The notes under the pieces were generated by a model. That model was given only the letters and a program-made list of their open reading frames with translations, ran no database searches and was not told where the DNA came from. From assembly GCA_950097015.1 (NCBI GenBank), contig CATNEN010000025.1, forward strand, positions 8,482,501 through 8,546,500: DNA of 64,000 nucleotides. The letters run 5' to 3'. The position numbers were made by a program, and so were the translations under genes. This document shows, one piece after another, positions 11,501 through 20,221 of this stretch (the stretch's first letter is position 1; every line of letters starts with the position of its first letter). Source of the stretch: Macrostomum hystrix (lineage: Eukaryota > Platyhelminthes > Macrostomidae).

Positions 11501-14500
11501 GTCGCAAAAGTAGACAGTTAGAAAAAGGTAGTCTGAAAAGTAGACAGTTAGAAAAAGGTAGTCTGAAAAGTAGACAGTTAGAAAAAAGTAGTCGGAAAAG
11601 TAGACAGTTAGACAAAGGTAGTCTGAAAAGTAGACAGTTAGAAAAAGGTAGTCTGAAAAGTAGACAGTTAGACAAAGGTAGTCTGAAAAGTAGACAGTTA
11701 GAAAAAGGTAGTCTGAAAAGTAGACAGTTAGAAAAGGGTAGTCTGAAAAGTAGACACTTAGAAAAAGGTAGTCTGAAAAGTAGACAGTTATAAAAAGGTA
11801 GTCTGAAAAGTAGACAGTTAGACAAAGGTAGTCGGAAAAGTAGACAGTTAGAAAAAGGTAGTCTGAAAAGTAGACAGTTACAAAAAGGTAGTCGGAAAAG
11901 TAGACAGTTAGAAAAAAGTAGTCTGAAAAGTAGACAGTTACAAAAAGGTAGTCGGAAAAGTAGGTAGTTAGAAAAAGGTAGTCGGAATGGTAGGCTGTTG
12001 AAAAAAGCATTCAGCAAGGTAGACAGTTTAAAATGGTAGGCGGATAGGTAGGCAGTTAAAAGAAGGTAGTCGGGAAAGGTAGGCAGTTGAAAGAAGGCAG
12101 TCGGAAAGGTAGAACAGAAGCCATTGAGTTCATCAGACTCTCCCACTTGTACCCCGGCAGGCCCTGGCCTGGTGTTCGTGGCCTACCCGGAGGCGATCGC
12201 TCAGATGCCGGTGGCTCCTCTGTGGGCAATTCTATTCTTCCTCATGCTGATCACCATCGGTTTGGACTCTCAGTTTGGAATGTTTGAGACGATGACGTCA
12301 TCGTTTGTGGACGAGTTTCCCCGGTATCTGCGCAAGTACAAGACGCCGTTTGTTGGCCTGATGTGCCTGCTGGAGTTCCTGCTGGGCCTGCCGCTAATCA
12401 CGCGGGGTGGAATCTATATATTCACCATATTCGACTGGTTCATCGGTGCGTGCTCCATGTACTCAAACTCGAATCCCATGTACTCAAACTCGAATTCTAT
12501 GTTCTCAAACTCAAATTCTATGTTCTCAAACTCGAATCCCATGAATTCAAACTCGAATTCCATGAATTCAAACTCGAATCCCATGTACTCAAACTCGAAT
12601 CCTATGTTCTCAAACTCGAATCCATGTTCTCAAACTCAAATTCTATGTTCTCAAACTCGAATCCCATGAATTCAAACTCGAATTCCATGAATTCAAACTC
12701 GAATCCTAAATACTCAAACTCGAATCCCATGTTCTTAAACTCAAATCCCATATTCTCAAACTCGAATCCCATGTTCTTAAACTCAAATCCCATATTCTCA
12801 AACTCGAATCCCATGTTCTCAAACTCGAGTCCTGTGTTCTCAAACTCGAATCCCATGAATTCAAACTAGAATCCTATGTTCTGAAACAGTTGACGACACA
12901 ACTTCAGTGGCACGAATCAAAAAAAAATTTTTTTTTAGAACATTTTCATCAGAATTCGGTATAATTGAGTTCCTTCTACTCTACTCTACTTATAGTAGAA
13001 CAGTCAGAAAATACGAGTAGCTACAAATTTGTACCTAATATTTGCGCAGGCACGTTCGCATTGTGCATCATCGCCCTATTCGAGCTGATTGTGATCTGCT
13101 ACGTGTACGGCATCCACCGGTTCAGGGCCGACATCGAGCTGATGCTGGGCTACAAGCCCGGCCACTACTGGACGGTGATGTGGTGCGGCGTGACGCCACT
13201 GGCTCTGGTTCTGATTTTAATCTCCATCGCCATCAACTTCACCAATCCCGTGCTTGAGAACTACAAGTTCCCATTGGGCTCAATTATATTCGGCTGGCTG
13301 ATTGGCTCCATCAGCATCTTGGTTATTCCCATTGTGGCCATCTACAGGATTCACAAGGTAGGCGAGATTGGGACATTGGGTTAATGACAGGGAGACAGAC
13401 TGCAGGGATTCGGATTAGGGATTAGGAAAACACGCTTGACTTAATTATTTTTGGGAATTTCAAAGGAAATTTTAGGCGAGGTTGTTAGTGACACTATAAA
13501 GTACATTGTCTGGAATAATTTGAAAGAGATTGTACAAGTTAAATGATACGTTGATTGTCAGGGACTGTGAAGGCTATTGTGAAGGCTATTGTGAAGGCTA
13601 TCGTGAAGGCTATTGTGAAGGCTATTGTGAAGGCTATTGTGAAGGCTATTGTGAAGGCTATCGTGAAGGCTATTGTGAAGGCTATTGTGAAGGCTATTGT
13701 GAAGGCTATTGTGAAGGCTATTGTGAAGGCTATTGTGAAGGCTATTGTGAAGGCTATTGTGAAGGCTATTGTGAAGGCTATTGTGAAGGCTATTGTGAAG
13801 GCTATTGTGAAAGCTATTGTGAAGGCTATTGTGAAGGCTATTGTGAAGGCTATTGTGAAGACTATTGGGAAGGCTATTGTGAAGGCTATTGTGAAGGCTA
13901 TTGTGAAGGCTATTGTGAAGGCTATTGTGAAGGCTATTGTGAAGGCTATTGTGAAGGCTATTGTGAAGGCTATTGTGAAGGCTATTGTGAAGGCTATTGT
14001 GAAGGCTATTGTGAAGGCTATTGTGAAGGCTATTGTGAAGGCTATTGTGAAGGCTATTGTGAAAGCTATTGTGAAGGCTATTGTGAAGGCTATTGTGAAG
14101 GCTATTGTGAAGGCTATTGTGAAGGCTATTGTGAAAGCTATTGTGAAGGCTATTGTGAAGGCTATTGTGAAGGCTATTGTGAAGGCTATTGTGAAGGCTA
14201 TTGTGAAGGCTATCGTGAAGGCTATTGTGAAGGCTATTGTGAAGGCTATTGTGAAGGCTATTGTGAAGGCTATTGTGAAGGCTATTGTGAAGGCTATTGT
14301 GAAGGCTATTGTGAAGGCTATTGTGAAGGCTATTGTGAAGGCTATTGTGAAGGCTATTGTGAAGGCTATTGTGAAGGCTATTGTGAAGGCTATTGTGAAG
14401 GCTATTGTGAAGGCTATTGTGAAGGCTATTGTGAAGGCTATTGTGAAGGCTATCGTGAAGGCTATTGTGAAGGCTATTGTGAAGGCTATTGTGAAGGCTA

Positions 14501-15445
14501 TTGTGAAGGCTATTGTGAAGGCTATTGTGAAGGCTATTGTGAAGGCTATTGTGAAGGCTATTGTGAAGGCTATTGTGAAGGCTATTGTGAAGGCTATTGT
14601 GAAGGCTATTGTGAAGGCTATTGTGAAGGCTATTGTGAAGGATATTGTGAAGGCTATTGTGAAGGCTATTGTGAAGGCTATTGTGAAGGCTATTGTGAAG
14701 GCTATTGTGAAGGCTATTGTGAAGGCTATTGTGAAGGCTATTGTGAAGGCTATTGTGAAGGCTATCGTGAAGGCTATTGTGAAGGCTATTGTGAAGGCTA
14801 TTGTGAAGGCTATTGTGAAGGCTATTGTGAAGGCTATTGTGAAGGCTATTGTGAAGGCTATTGTGAAGGCTATTGTGAAGGCTATTGTGAAGGCTATTGT
14901 GAAGGCTATTGTGAAGGCTATTGTGAAGGCTATTGTGAAGGCTATTGTGAAGGCTATTGTGAAGGATATTGTGAAGGCTATTGTGAAGGCTATTGTGAAG
15001 GCTATTGTGAAGGCTATTGTGAAGGATATTGGGAATGGATATTGCGAAGGATAATGTCAGAAATATTGCAAGGGAGATATCGAAGGAGATTGTGAGGGGA
15101 ATGTGCAGAGAATATTTTTGAGAGCACATTGAAAGTAGATTTGTAGACATATTTAGCATGAGAAAGCGTGAGTTACGCCCTGTGATATTTCACGCCAAAG
15201 TATACATTAACATGTGATTTATCTCCGGCACCCAGGTGGGCAAGGGCAGCCTGCTGGAGCGAGTTCGCTACCTGCTGAGGCCCAGCACAGACTGGGGCCC
15301 GCCGAAGGACACGCTGTACAACATGCGCATGGGCAAGCTGGACTCCATCTCCACATCGCAGGCCCAACCGATGCTACCAATCTATCCGGGCAGCTGCACC
15401 TCAGGCGCATCCGATGTCATTGTGAAAGACCCCATTGTTGACTGA
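5148..15445 (+). CDS. SLC6-family Na+/Cl--coupled transporter, whole gene (8 exons)
   Basis: Plasma-membrane symporter that would use Na+ (and usually Cl-) gradients to take up an amino acid or related transmitter. Exons 5148-5162, 5778-6004, 7933-8051, 9630-10079, 10944-11327, 12161-12445, 13050-13357 and 15236-15445 join in one frame (intron phases 0,2,1,1,1,1,0) to 665 residues, normal for the family. Visible marks: TM1 signature ending WRFPY (80-84), [10 protein letters not shown] (89-98), the EL2 cysteines (176, 183, 185) with sequons at 184, 196, 204, 214 and 222, GKVVYFTA (276-283), [11 protein letters not shown] (348-358), GPGL..AYPEA (399-410), GLDSQF (432-437) and a DWGP motif in the C-tail. 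Gly75 replaces the Asp typical of monoamine transporters, so an amino-acid, glycine-like or ATB0,+-like substrate is likelier; this is inference. Odd: Ser78 and Ala334 at positions that normally bind Na+/Cl-. Each large intron is filled by its own minisatellite. Confidence 0.95.
5163..5777 (+). other. SLC6 intron 1
   Basis: GTAAGT ... CCCAG. The only sizeable SLC6 intron without a minisatellite. No other feature seen. Confidence 0.5.
5778..6004 (+). CDS. SLC6 exon 2 (cytoplasmic N-tail and TM1)
   Basis: Acceptor ..CGCCCAG|AAC (an alternative in-frame CAG lies at 5787-5789). It codes an acidic, Ala-rich N-tail, then [12 protein letters not shown], the start of TM1, and [10 protein letters not shown]. 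It ends at AG|GTGAGT in phase 2, inside the conserved Arg codon. TM1 carries Gly75 where monoamine transporters have Asp, and Ser78 where nearly all members have Asn. Confidence 0.92.
6045..7915. repeat. 31/35-bp minisatellite filling SLC6 intron 2
   Basis: Unit core agacaggctagatcagacag with 31 bp, or 35 bp when an extra gaca is present; nearly 60 copies. It starts ~40 bp after the donor and ends ~17 bp before the acceptor, so the intron is almost pure repeat. Confidence 0.97.
7933..8051 (+). CDS. SLC6 exon 3 (end of TM1, TM2)
   Basis: Acceptor CTTCAG|G completes the Arg codon, then [17 protein letters not shown] and a TM2 ending LELAIGQFS. Donor G|GTGAGA, phase 1. Tyr98 matches the Cl--binding tyrosine of TM2. 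These 119 nt are the most typical SLC6 signature in the gene. Confidence 0.95.
8150..9115. repeat. degenerate (TGTC)n/(ATTC) array in SLC6 intron 3
   Basis: Blocks of tctgtctgtcattctgtc with stretches of ctgtatgtctgtc. All three plus frames stay open because the 4-mer units lack stops. Confidence 0.95.
9500..9590. repeat. (CTAT)/(CTAC) microsatellite in SLC6 intron 3
   Basis: ctatctatctacctatctat repeated, about 40 bp before the exon 4 acceptor. Confidence 0.95.
9630..10079 (+). CDS. SLC6 exon 4 (TM3, EL2, TM4)
   Basis: Acceptor TTTTAG|GC; codes [19 protein letters not shown]3, the large extracellular loop and TM4; donor G|GTGAGT, phase 1. The loop holds Cys176, Cys183 and Cys185 (the family disulfide region) and five N-X-S/T sequons, so heavy glycosylation is expected. 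Confidence 0.95.
10300..10870. repeat. 14-bp minisatellite in SLC6 intron 4
   Basis: Unit aaagatcccacacc, with blocks of the variant ending actgc. About 40 copies. Confidence 0.96.
10944..11327 (+). CDS. SLC6 exon 5 (TM5 to TM7)
   Basis: Acceptor TGCCAG|GT; codes [17 protein letters not shown], the EL3 region, TM6 with [12 protein letters not shown], then [11 protein letters not shown] and NCLTS of TM7; donor G|GTGAGT, phase 1. Ala334 sits where SERT Ser336 and its equivalents coordinate Na+ and Cl-. Gln330, Asn366 and Ser370 of the same site are kept. Confidence 0.95.
11395..12115. repeat. 30-bp minisatellite in SLC6 intron 5
   Basis: Unit begins gtctgaaaagtagacagtta; about 24 copies. The right end (11960-12115) is diverged. 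It starts ~70 bp after the donor and ends ~45 bp before the next exon. Confidence 0.96.
12161..12445 (+). CDS. SLC6 exon 6 (TM8 to TM10)
   Basis: Acceptor CGGCAG|GC; codes [18 protein letters not shown]8 with GLDSQF (Na2-site region), [11 protein letters not shown]9, and [13 protein letters not shown] of TM10. Donor G|GTGCGT, phase 1. The frame stays open past the donor into the 21-bp intronic array as far as 12669. Confidence 0.95.
12458..12870. repeat. 21-bp minisatellite in SLC6 intron 6
   Basis: Unit ttctcaaactcgaatcccat(g), about 20 copies, starting ~10 bp after the exon 6 donor. The 21-bp period keeps the exon frame open (SNSNPMF repeats). Confidence 0.96.
13050..13357 (+). CDS. SLC6 exon 7 (TM10 end to TM12)
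   Basis: Acceptor TTGCGCAG|GC; codes two further membrane helices around [20 protein letters not shown], the conserved EL5/TM11 region, and TM12. Donor AAG|GTAGGC, phase 0. Confidence 0.94.
13562..15045. repeat. 12-bp array, ~124 copies, in SLC6 intron 7
   Basis: Unit gtgaaggctatt, nearly invariant; rare c or a substitutions recur at regular distances (13612/13672, 14214, 14454, 14764). Open in three frames only because the unit lacks stops. Confidence 0.98.
15236..15445 (+). CDS. SLC6 exon 8 (C-tail and stop)
   Basis: Acceptor CACCCAG|GTG; codes [20 protein letters not shown] then GPP, the usual cytoplasmic RLL-P-S-x-DWGP motif after TM12, and a short tail ending in DPIVD before TGA. The motif fixes this as the true C-terminus. 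Confidence 0.93.
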   Translation: MGKGSLLERVRYLLRPSTDWGPPKDTLYNMRMGKLDSISTSQAQPMLPIYPGSCTSGASDVIVKDPIVD

Positions 15446-15584
15446 GTGCTGTTTTTTTTGTTTTTTTTGCATCAGTATCTCTCAATTTTCTGCCACGTTC
15501 TGTTGATAGCCTTTTTAGTCAATCATGTGTGTCTGTGCGTGATTCGCCAGTATTGCATTAGGTTATCTAACACTGGAACTAAAA

Positions 15585-16090
15585 GAAAAATCCTAGAAAA
15601 GCGGGTAGGTTCTAAGGCTCGGACTTTCTCACTCGGGATTTCCGCTGGAGGAGGAGTTCACCCCGTGAGCCTTTGAGGATCTATTTTTAGCTTTTATCCT
15701 GGTGCAAAATCCCAGAAAAGCGGGTAGGTTCTAAGGCTCGGACTTTCTCACTCGGGATTTCCGCTGGAGGAGGAGTTCACCCAGTGAGCCTTTGAGGATC
15801 TATTTTTAGCTTTTATCCTGGTGCAAAATCCCAGAAAAGCGGGTAGGTTCTAAGGCTCGGACTTTCTCACTCGGGATTTCCGCTGGAGGATGAGTTCACC
15901 CAGTGAGCCTTTGAGAATCTATTTTTAGCTTTTATCCTGGTGCAAAATCCTAGAAAAGCGGGTAGGTTCTAAGGCTCGGACTTTCTCACTCGGGATTTCC
16001 GCTGGAGGAGGAGTTCACCCAGTGAGCCTTTGAGAATCTATTTTTAGCTTTTCCATGTTACAAACTCTTAGAAAAGCGGGTAAATTCTAT
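15585..16090. repeat. 119-bp tandem repeat (4+ copies) in the SLC6 3' flank
   Basis: Copies start at gcgggtaggttctaaggctc 15601, 15720, 15839 and 15958, with a partial copy at 16076. Copies differ by only a few bases. Within about 150 bp of the stop codon, so probably in the 3'UTR. Confidence 0.95.
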
Positions 16091-16629
16091 GTACTTTAAC
16101 AACTGTTTTCACTTAAACTTTTTTGTTTTGCTCTGTCTAGTTATTTTTTTTCTTGCTCGTCTGCGCTGCAGTAAAAACAGAAAATGATAAACTGCTACTT
16201 GCCCACTGTCCTTTTATGTTTCTTTGCTTTGTAGTTTTTGTTGTTTATGTCTGCTAAATAATTTTGTTTGTCTTCAGCTATCACTCTGTCCTGATCGATG
16301 AAAAGGGCTGAATGCGTTTTAAATTACATTTTATTCTAATTTATCTTCAATCGAGTCTAATTTTTACCTATTCCTTTTAAGTGTATTAATTATTTTGCTA
16401 ACAAATTAACAAGTTCTGTTTGCTGTACTGAAAAAATCTTTCAATCACATATGCTCACACGCAGTAGTTAAGATAATCAATATCATTTTACAGCTAATTG
16501 GTGTTTCAAGGCTGTTTTTTTCTGTCAGCTAGCTTGGACCACTATTTTGTTAGTTTTCTTATAGCTGCGAAAATTCCAGAAATAATAAAAAACTTTTGTT
16601 CTCTCTGCTTTAACAAAAATATTCGTAGA
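16091..16629. other. AT-rich SLC6 3' flank, no gene seen
   Basis: Contains the candidate AATAAA at 16584; otherwise nothing recognised. Confidence 0.5.
16584..16589 (+). terminator. candidate poly(A) signal for the SLC6 transcript
   Basis: AATAAA about 1.1 kb after the stop codon, just upstream of the 41-bp array. If used, the 3'UTR would contain the 119-bp repeats. A second AATAAA lies near 17378. Neither is proven. Confidence 0.3.
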
Positions 16630-17325
16630 CCTAATCTGAATTCACCCACCGCACACACAACAGACAAAGACCTAATCTGAATTCACCCACCGCACACACA
16701 ACAGACAAAGACCTAATCTGAATTCACCCACCGCACACACAACAGACAAAGACCTAATCTGAATTCACCCACCGCACACACAACAGACAAAGACCTAATC
16801 TGAATTCACCCACCGCACACACAACAGACAAAGACCTAATCTGAATTCACCCACCGCACACACAACAGACAAAGACCTAATCTGAATTCACCCACCGCAC
16901 ACACAACAGACAAAGACCTAATCTGAATTCACCCACCGCACACACAACAGACAAAGACCTAATCTGAATTCACCCACCGCACACACAACAGACAAAGACC
17001 TAATCTGAATTCACCCACCGCACACACAACAGACAAAGACCTAATCTGAATTCACCCACCGCACACACAACAGACAAAGACCTAATCTGAATTCACCCAC
17101 CGCACACACAACAGACAAAGACCTAATCTGAATTCACCCACCGCACACACAACAGACAAAGACCTAATCTGAATTCACCCACCGCACACACAACAGACAA
17201 AGACCTAATCTGAATTCACCCACCGCACACACAACAGACAAAGACCTAATCTGAATTCACCCACCGCACACACAACAGACAAAGACCTAATCTGAATTCA
17301 CCCACCGCACACACAACAGACAACT
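16630..17325. repeat. 41-bp minisatellite, 17 copies, almost identical
   Basis: Unit begins cctaatctgaattcacccac. I see essentially no differences between copies, unlike every other array here, which points to very recent amplification or homogenisation. Confidence 0.97.
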
Positions 17326-17465
17326 CAGCACAGCACCGCATGTCACAGCTGCTGTTGTTCCATTGAGAAATGCTTTAAATAAAAAATATATATAGATGAA
17401 TTAAAGCAAAATAACTGTTTTCTTTCCTGATAAATACCTCTGCTTTCCTTTCTGATTGATGTGGG

Positions 17466-17905
17466 TAACGGTCGATAGATCTGGAATGACAGTCGATAGA
17501 TCTGGAATGACAGTCGATAGATCTGGAATGACAGTCGATAGATCTGGAATGACAGTCGATAGATCTGGAATGGCAGTCGATAGATCTGGAATGGCAGTCG
17601 ATAGATCTGGAATGGTAATCGATAGATCTGGAATGACAGTCGATAGATCTGGAATGACAGTCGATAGATCTGGAATGACAGTCGATAGATCTGGAATGGC
17701 AGTCGATAGATCTGGAATGACAGTCGATAGATCTGGAATGGCAGTCGATAGATCTGGAATGACAGTCGATAGATCTGGAATGGTAATCGATAGATCTGGA
17801 ATGACAGTTGATAGATCTGGAATGGCAGTCGATAGATCTGGAATGACAGTCGATAGATCTGGAATGGCAGTCGATAGATCTGGAATGGTAATCGATAGGC
17901 ATTTG
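17466..17905. repeat. 21-bp minisatellite
   Basis: Unit gtcgatagatctggaatgac(a), about 21 copies, each with the palindrome AGATCT. Open on both strands. Confidence 0.97.
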
Positions 17906-17984
17906 TTAAAAGTCGATAGATAAAGAATGAAAATCTATTGACATTAGTTAAATGTCGATAGATGTGTAAGAAAATTCGTTTATT

Positions 17985-18050
17985 CGTTTATTCGGAGGGG
18001 ATTCGAGCTCGGGACCTCCTTACGAGAGTTATTAGCGTTGGCGCTCCGAG
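17985..18050 (-). mobile_element. possible tRNA-like SINE remnant
   Basis: On the minus strand GGTCCCGAGCTCGAATCCCC contains a B-box-like GAGCTCGAATCC, followed by AATAAACGAATAAACGA as a possible tail. No A box is recognisable. Confidence 0.3.
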
Positions 18051-18329
18051 TTTAAAAAAAAGAAACAAAATATTGAATGAGAATTCGTTTTTTAGAAATT
18101 TAAGATTTCTGAAAAGCTCTCTGCTTTTTTCGAAGTGACTTTTTATTAGAAATAATTTAACTTTTATATCATATCCAAAGAACAAGAATAGATAGCATAT
18201 CTACGTGATAAAAATGGAATCTGTATGAAAGTACTATCGAATAGAGTTAAAATTAAAAATATTTATTTTTTTTCCAATCTACAATTAAGAAGCAAGCAAA
18301 AATAAATAAATAAATATATTATTGGTGCG

Positions 18330-18335
18330 TTTATT
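18330..18335 (-). terminator. candidate poly(A) signal for the Kv transcript
   Basis: TTTATT on the plus strand (AATAAA on the gene strand), about 1.2 kb after the Kv stop. Other AT-rich candidates exist near 18255-18265. Weak support. Confidence 0.2.
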
Positions 18336-18529
18336 GTCAATTTTACATTAGGCGCAGTGAATTGTAATGCAGTAATAGCGAAATCTTGCAAACTTAACTT
18401 TCTTTACAAAAATTATTTTCAAGTCCACAGTGTTACAAAGGCATTCACACAAGGCTGTAAACTTATGGCATTTTAAATAAGCAGTTATGTAGTTTAGTTT
18501 GCGGCTACCACAAATATATAATAGGATTA

Positions 18530-18845
18530 TTTTGATGGGTAATATCTAATAGATCTGTGGGGTAATATCTGATAGATCTGTTGGGTAATATCTGATAGAT
18601 CTGTGGGGTAATATCTGATAGATCTGTTGGGTAATATCTGATAGATCTGTGGGTAATATCTGATTGATCTTTGGGTAATATCTGATAGATCTGTTGGGTA
18701 ATATCTGATAGATCTGTGGATAATACCTGATAGATCTGTGGGTAATATCTGATTGATCTGTTGGGTAATATCTGATAGATCTGTGGGTAATATCTGATAG
18801 ATCTGTTGGGTAATAACTGAGAGATCTGTGGTGTTATATCTAATC
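18530..18845. repeat. ~22-24-bp array sharing a core with the preceding array
   Basis: Unit gggtaatatctgatagatct then gt or gttg. The core gatagatctg is identical to that of the 17.5-kb array. Confidence 0.95.
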
Positions 18846-19511
18846 TGTGGGTAGCATCTAAAAGGGAAGATTAGACATTGAGGCCATACTCCTGTAATCT
18901 CGTGTTCTGTATTACGTAACTCAGACGATACGAGCTTAAAATTCGCACAAAAAATGTCGATAAAAACTTTAAGCTGTGGATCAGCTCAAATCATGAGCAC
19001 ACCTTAATCAGATAAGCGTGTGCAGTGAACCAGGAAAATGAATTACTATAAAATGTTGATTATTGCGTTACTATAAACTAACGATATTTTACCGGTCGTA
19101 GTCAGTCAATAAGAATGAAAAGGTTAGAAAATCAAGTTACTAGCATGGATGAAATGAAATTACACAAATATTCTAGATCAGAAAATATTTTGTTATTTGT
19201 GCTCAGGACGGAGTGCAAAATGTTTACAAAGATGGGAGATGTGAGGTTAGAGTGCGCGCAATGTAAATTGTACAGTTATTCTGTAGTTTACTCTTTATCA
19301 AACTCAACCTAGTTTTCAATAACTTAGCCGATATGTATCGAAAAAAAACTCCTAAAAATTACCCACGCGAGTTGCTCAGGCTTAAAATCCATTTGAGAAA
19401 TCGACTTTGAGAATGCACTCAAAATCAGGATGGAAGAACTAGTATTATAAACGTTTTAGGATTATGTATAATCAGGCAAACTGACAGTTGTTGTCAGGAG
19501 TTCTGCTCAAG
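18846..19511. other. convergent intergenic / Kv 3' region
   Basis: AT-rich. A 65-codon frame at 19115-19312 has no gene-like composition. Probably Kv 3'UTR on the minus strand. Confidence 0.4.
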
Positions 19512-20221
19512 CTAGACAAACTGCTCCTTCTCAGTCTCCGACTCCGCATCAGAATCGTACTCTTCGGCCTTTGAAATGATGGGCACCTTGGCCGCGTCCG
19601 CCGCTGTCAGATCCATGATTGACAGCTTGTTACTCCCGCCATTCAGGCCGCTGTGGTTACTAAGCGACAAGAGGCTTCCGGACGCGTTCGTGCCGTTCAA
19701 GGTGGCGACAGGCGGCGGAGGCGGAGGCGGCGGTGGCGGCGGCGGCAGCAAAGGCGGCGCCGGCGCCGTGATCGTCTCGCTGACGTCGGCAGTTGCATTG
19801 TCGCACCCGGACAGCACCGTGGCCGCCGTCGTGATGACGACCGTCTCGGTGACTGCGGCTGCCGCGGCTCCTGATTCGACGCCGGCAGCGGCGGGTGTGC
19901 TGACAATTTGGACTGACGCAGTCACGTCTATCGGCGCGCTGGTGATGGCCGACGGCACAGCGGCGGGCCGGTTCTTCTTGATGAGGCCGTTCAGCATCTT
20001 GTCGTCAGCGGCTGCTTTGCTCTCGTAGCTGCGCTGTTGAATGTACTTTTTGTTGCCGCCCTGGCCGTAGCGACCGCCGCCCTGGCTGACTGCACTGCTG
20101 TTCAAATCCTTGGTCATGATCTTCAGGTACTTGTTTTCCTTCATCTGGTTCTGCATGTACTTGTAATAGGTGTTGAAATTGTTGCCAATGATTGGGATGG
20201 CCAGGCCGGTCACAATACAGC
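19512..20221 (-). CDS. Kv channel exon 3 (end of S6 and cytoplasmic tail)
   Basis: Acceptor TTTTTGCAG|GC. Completes S6 as CIVTGLAIPIIGNNFNTYY, then a ~215-residue tail: basic KYMQNQMKENKYLK, Gly/Gln-rich and Ala/Thr/Val-rich parts, a polyproline run and an acidic end (YDSDAESETEKEQFV). The tail has no fold I recognise. The stop is TAG. Confidence 0.93.

Noticed and set aside
13530-15159. Open frames of ~500 codons on both strands (EGYC, VKAI and NSLH repeats)
   Set aside because: A 12-bp unit without stops yields several frames at once. It lies inside an SLC6 intron.
19576-20028. Plus-strand Ala/Gly-rich frames opposite Kv exon 3
   Set aside because: Shadow of the GC-rich tail coding sequence on the minus strand; the minus frame continues S6 correctly.
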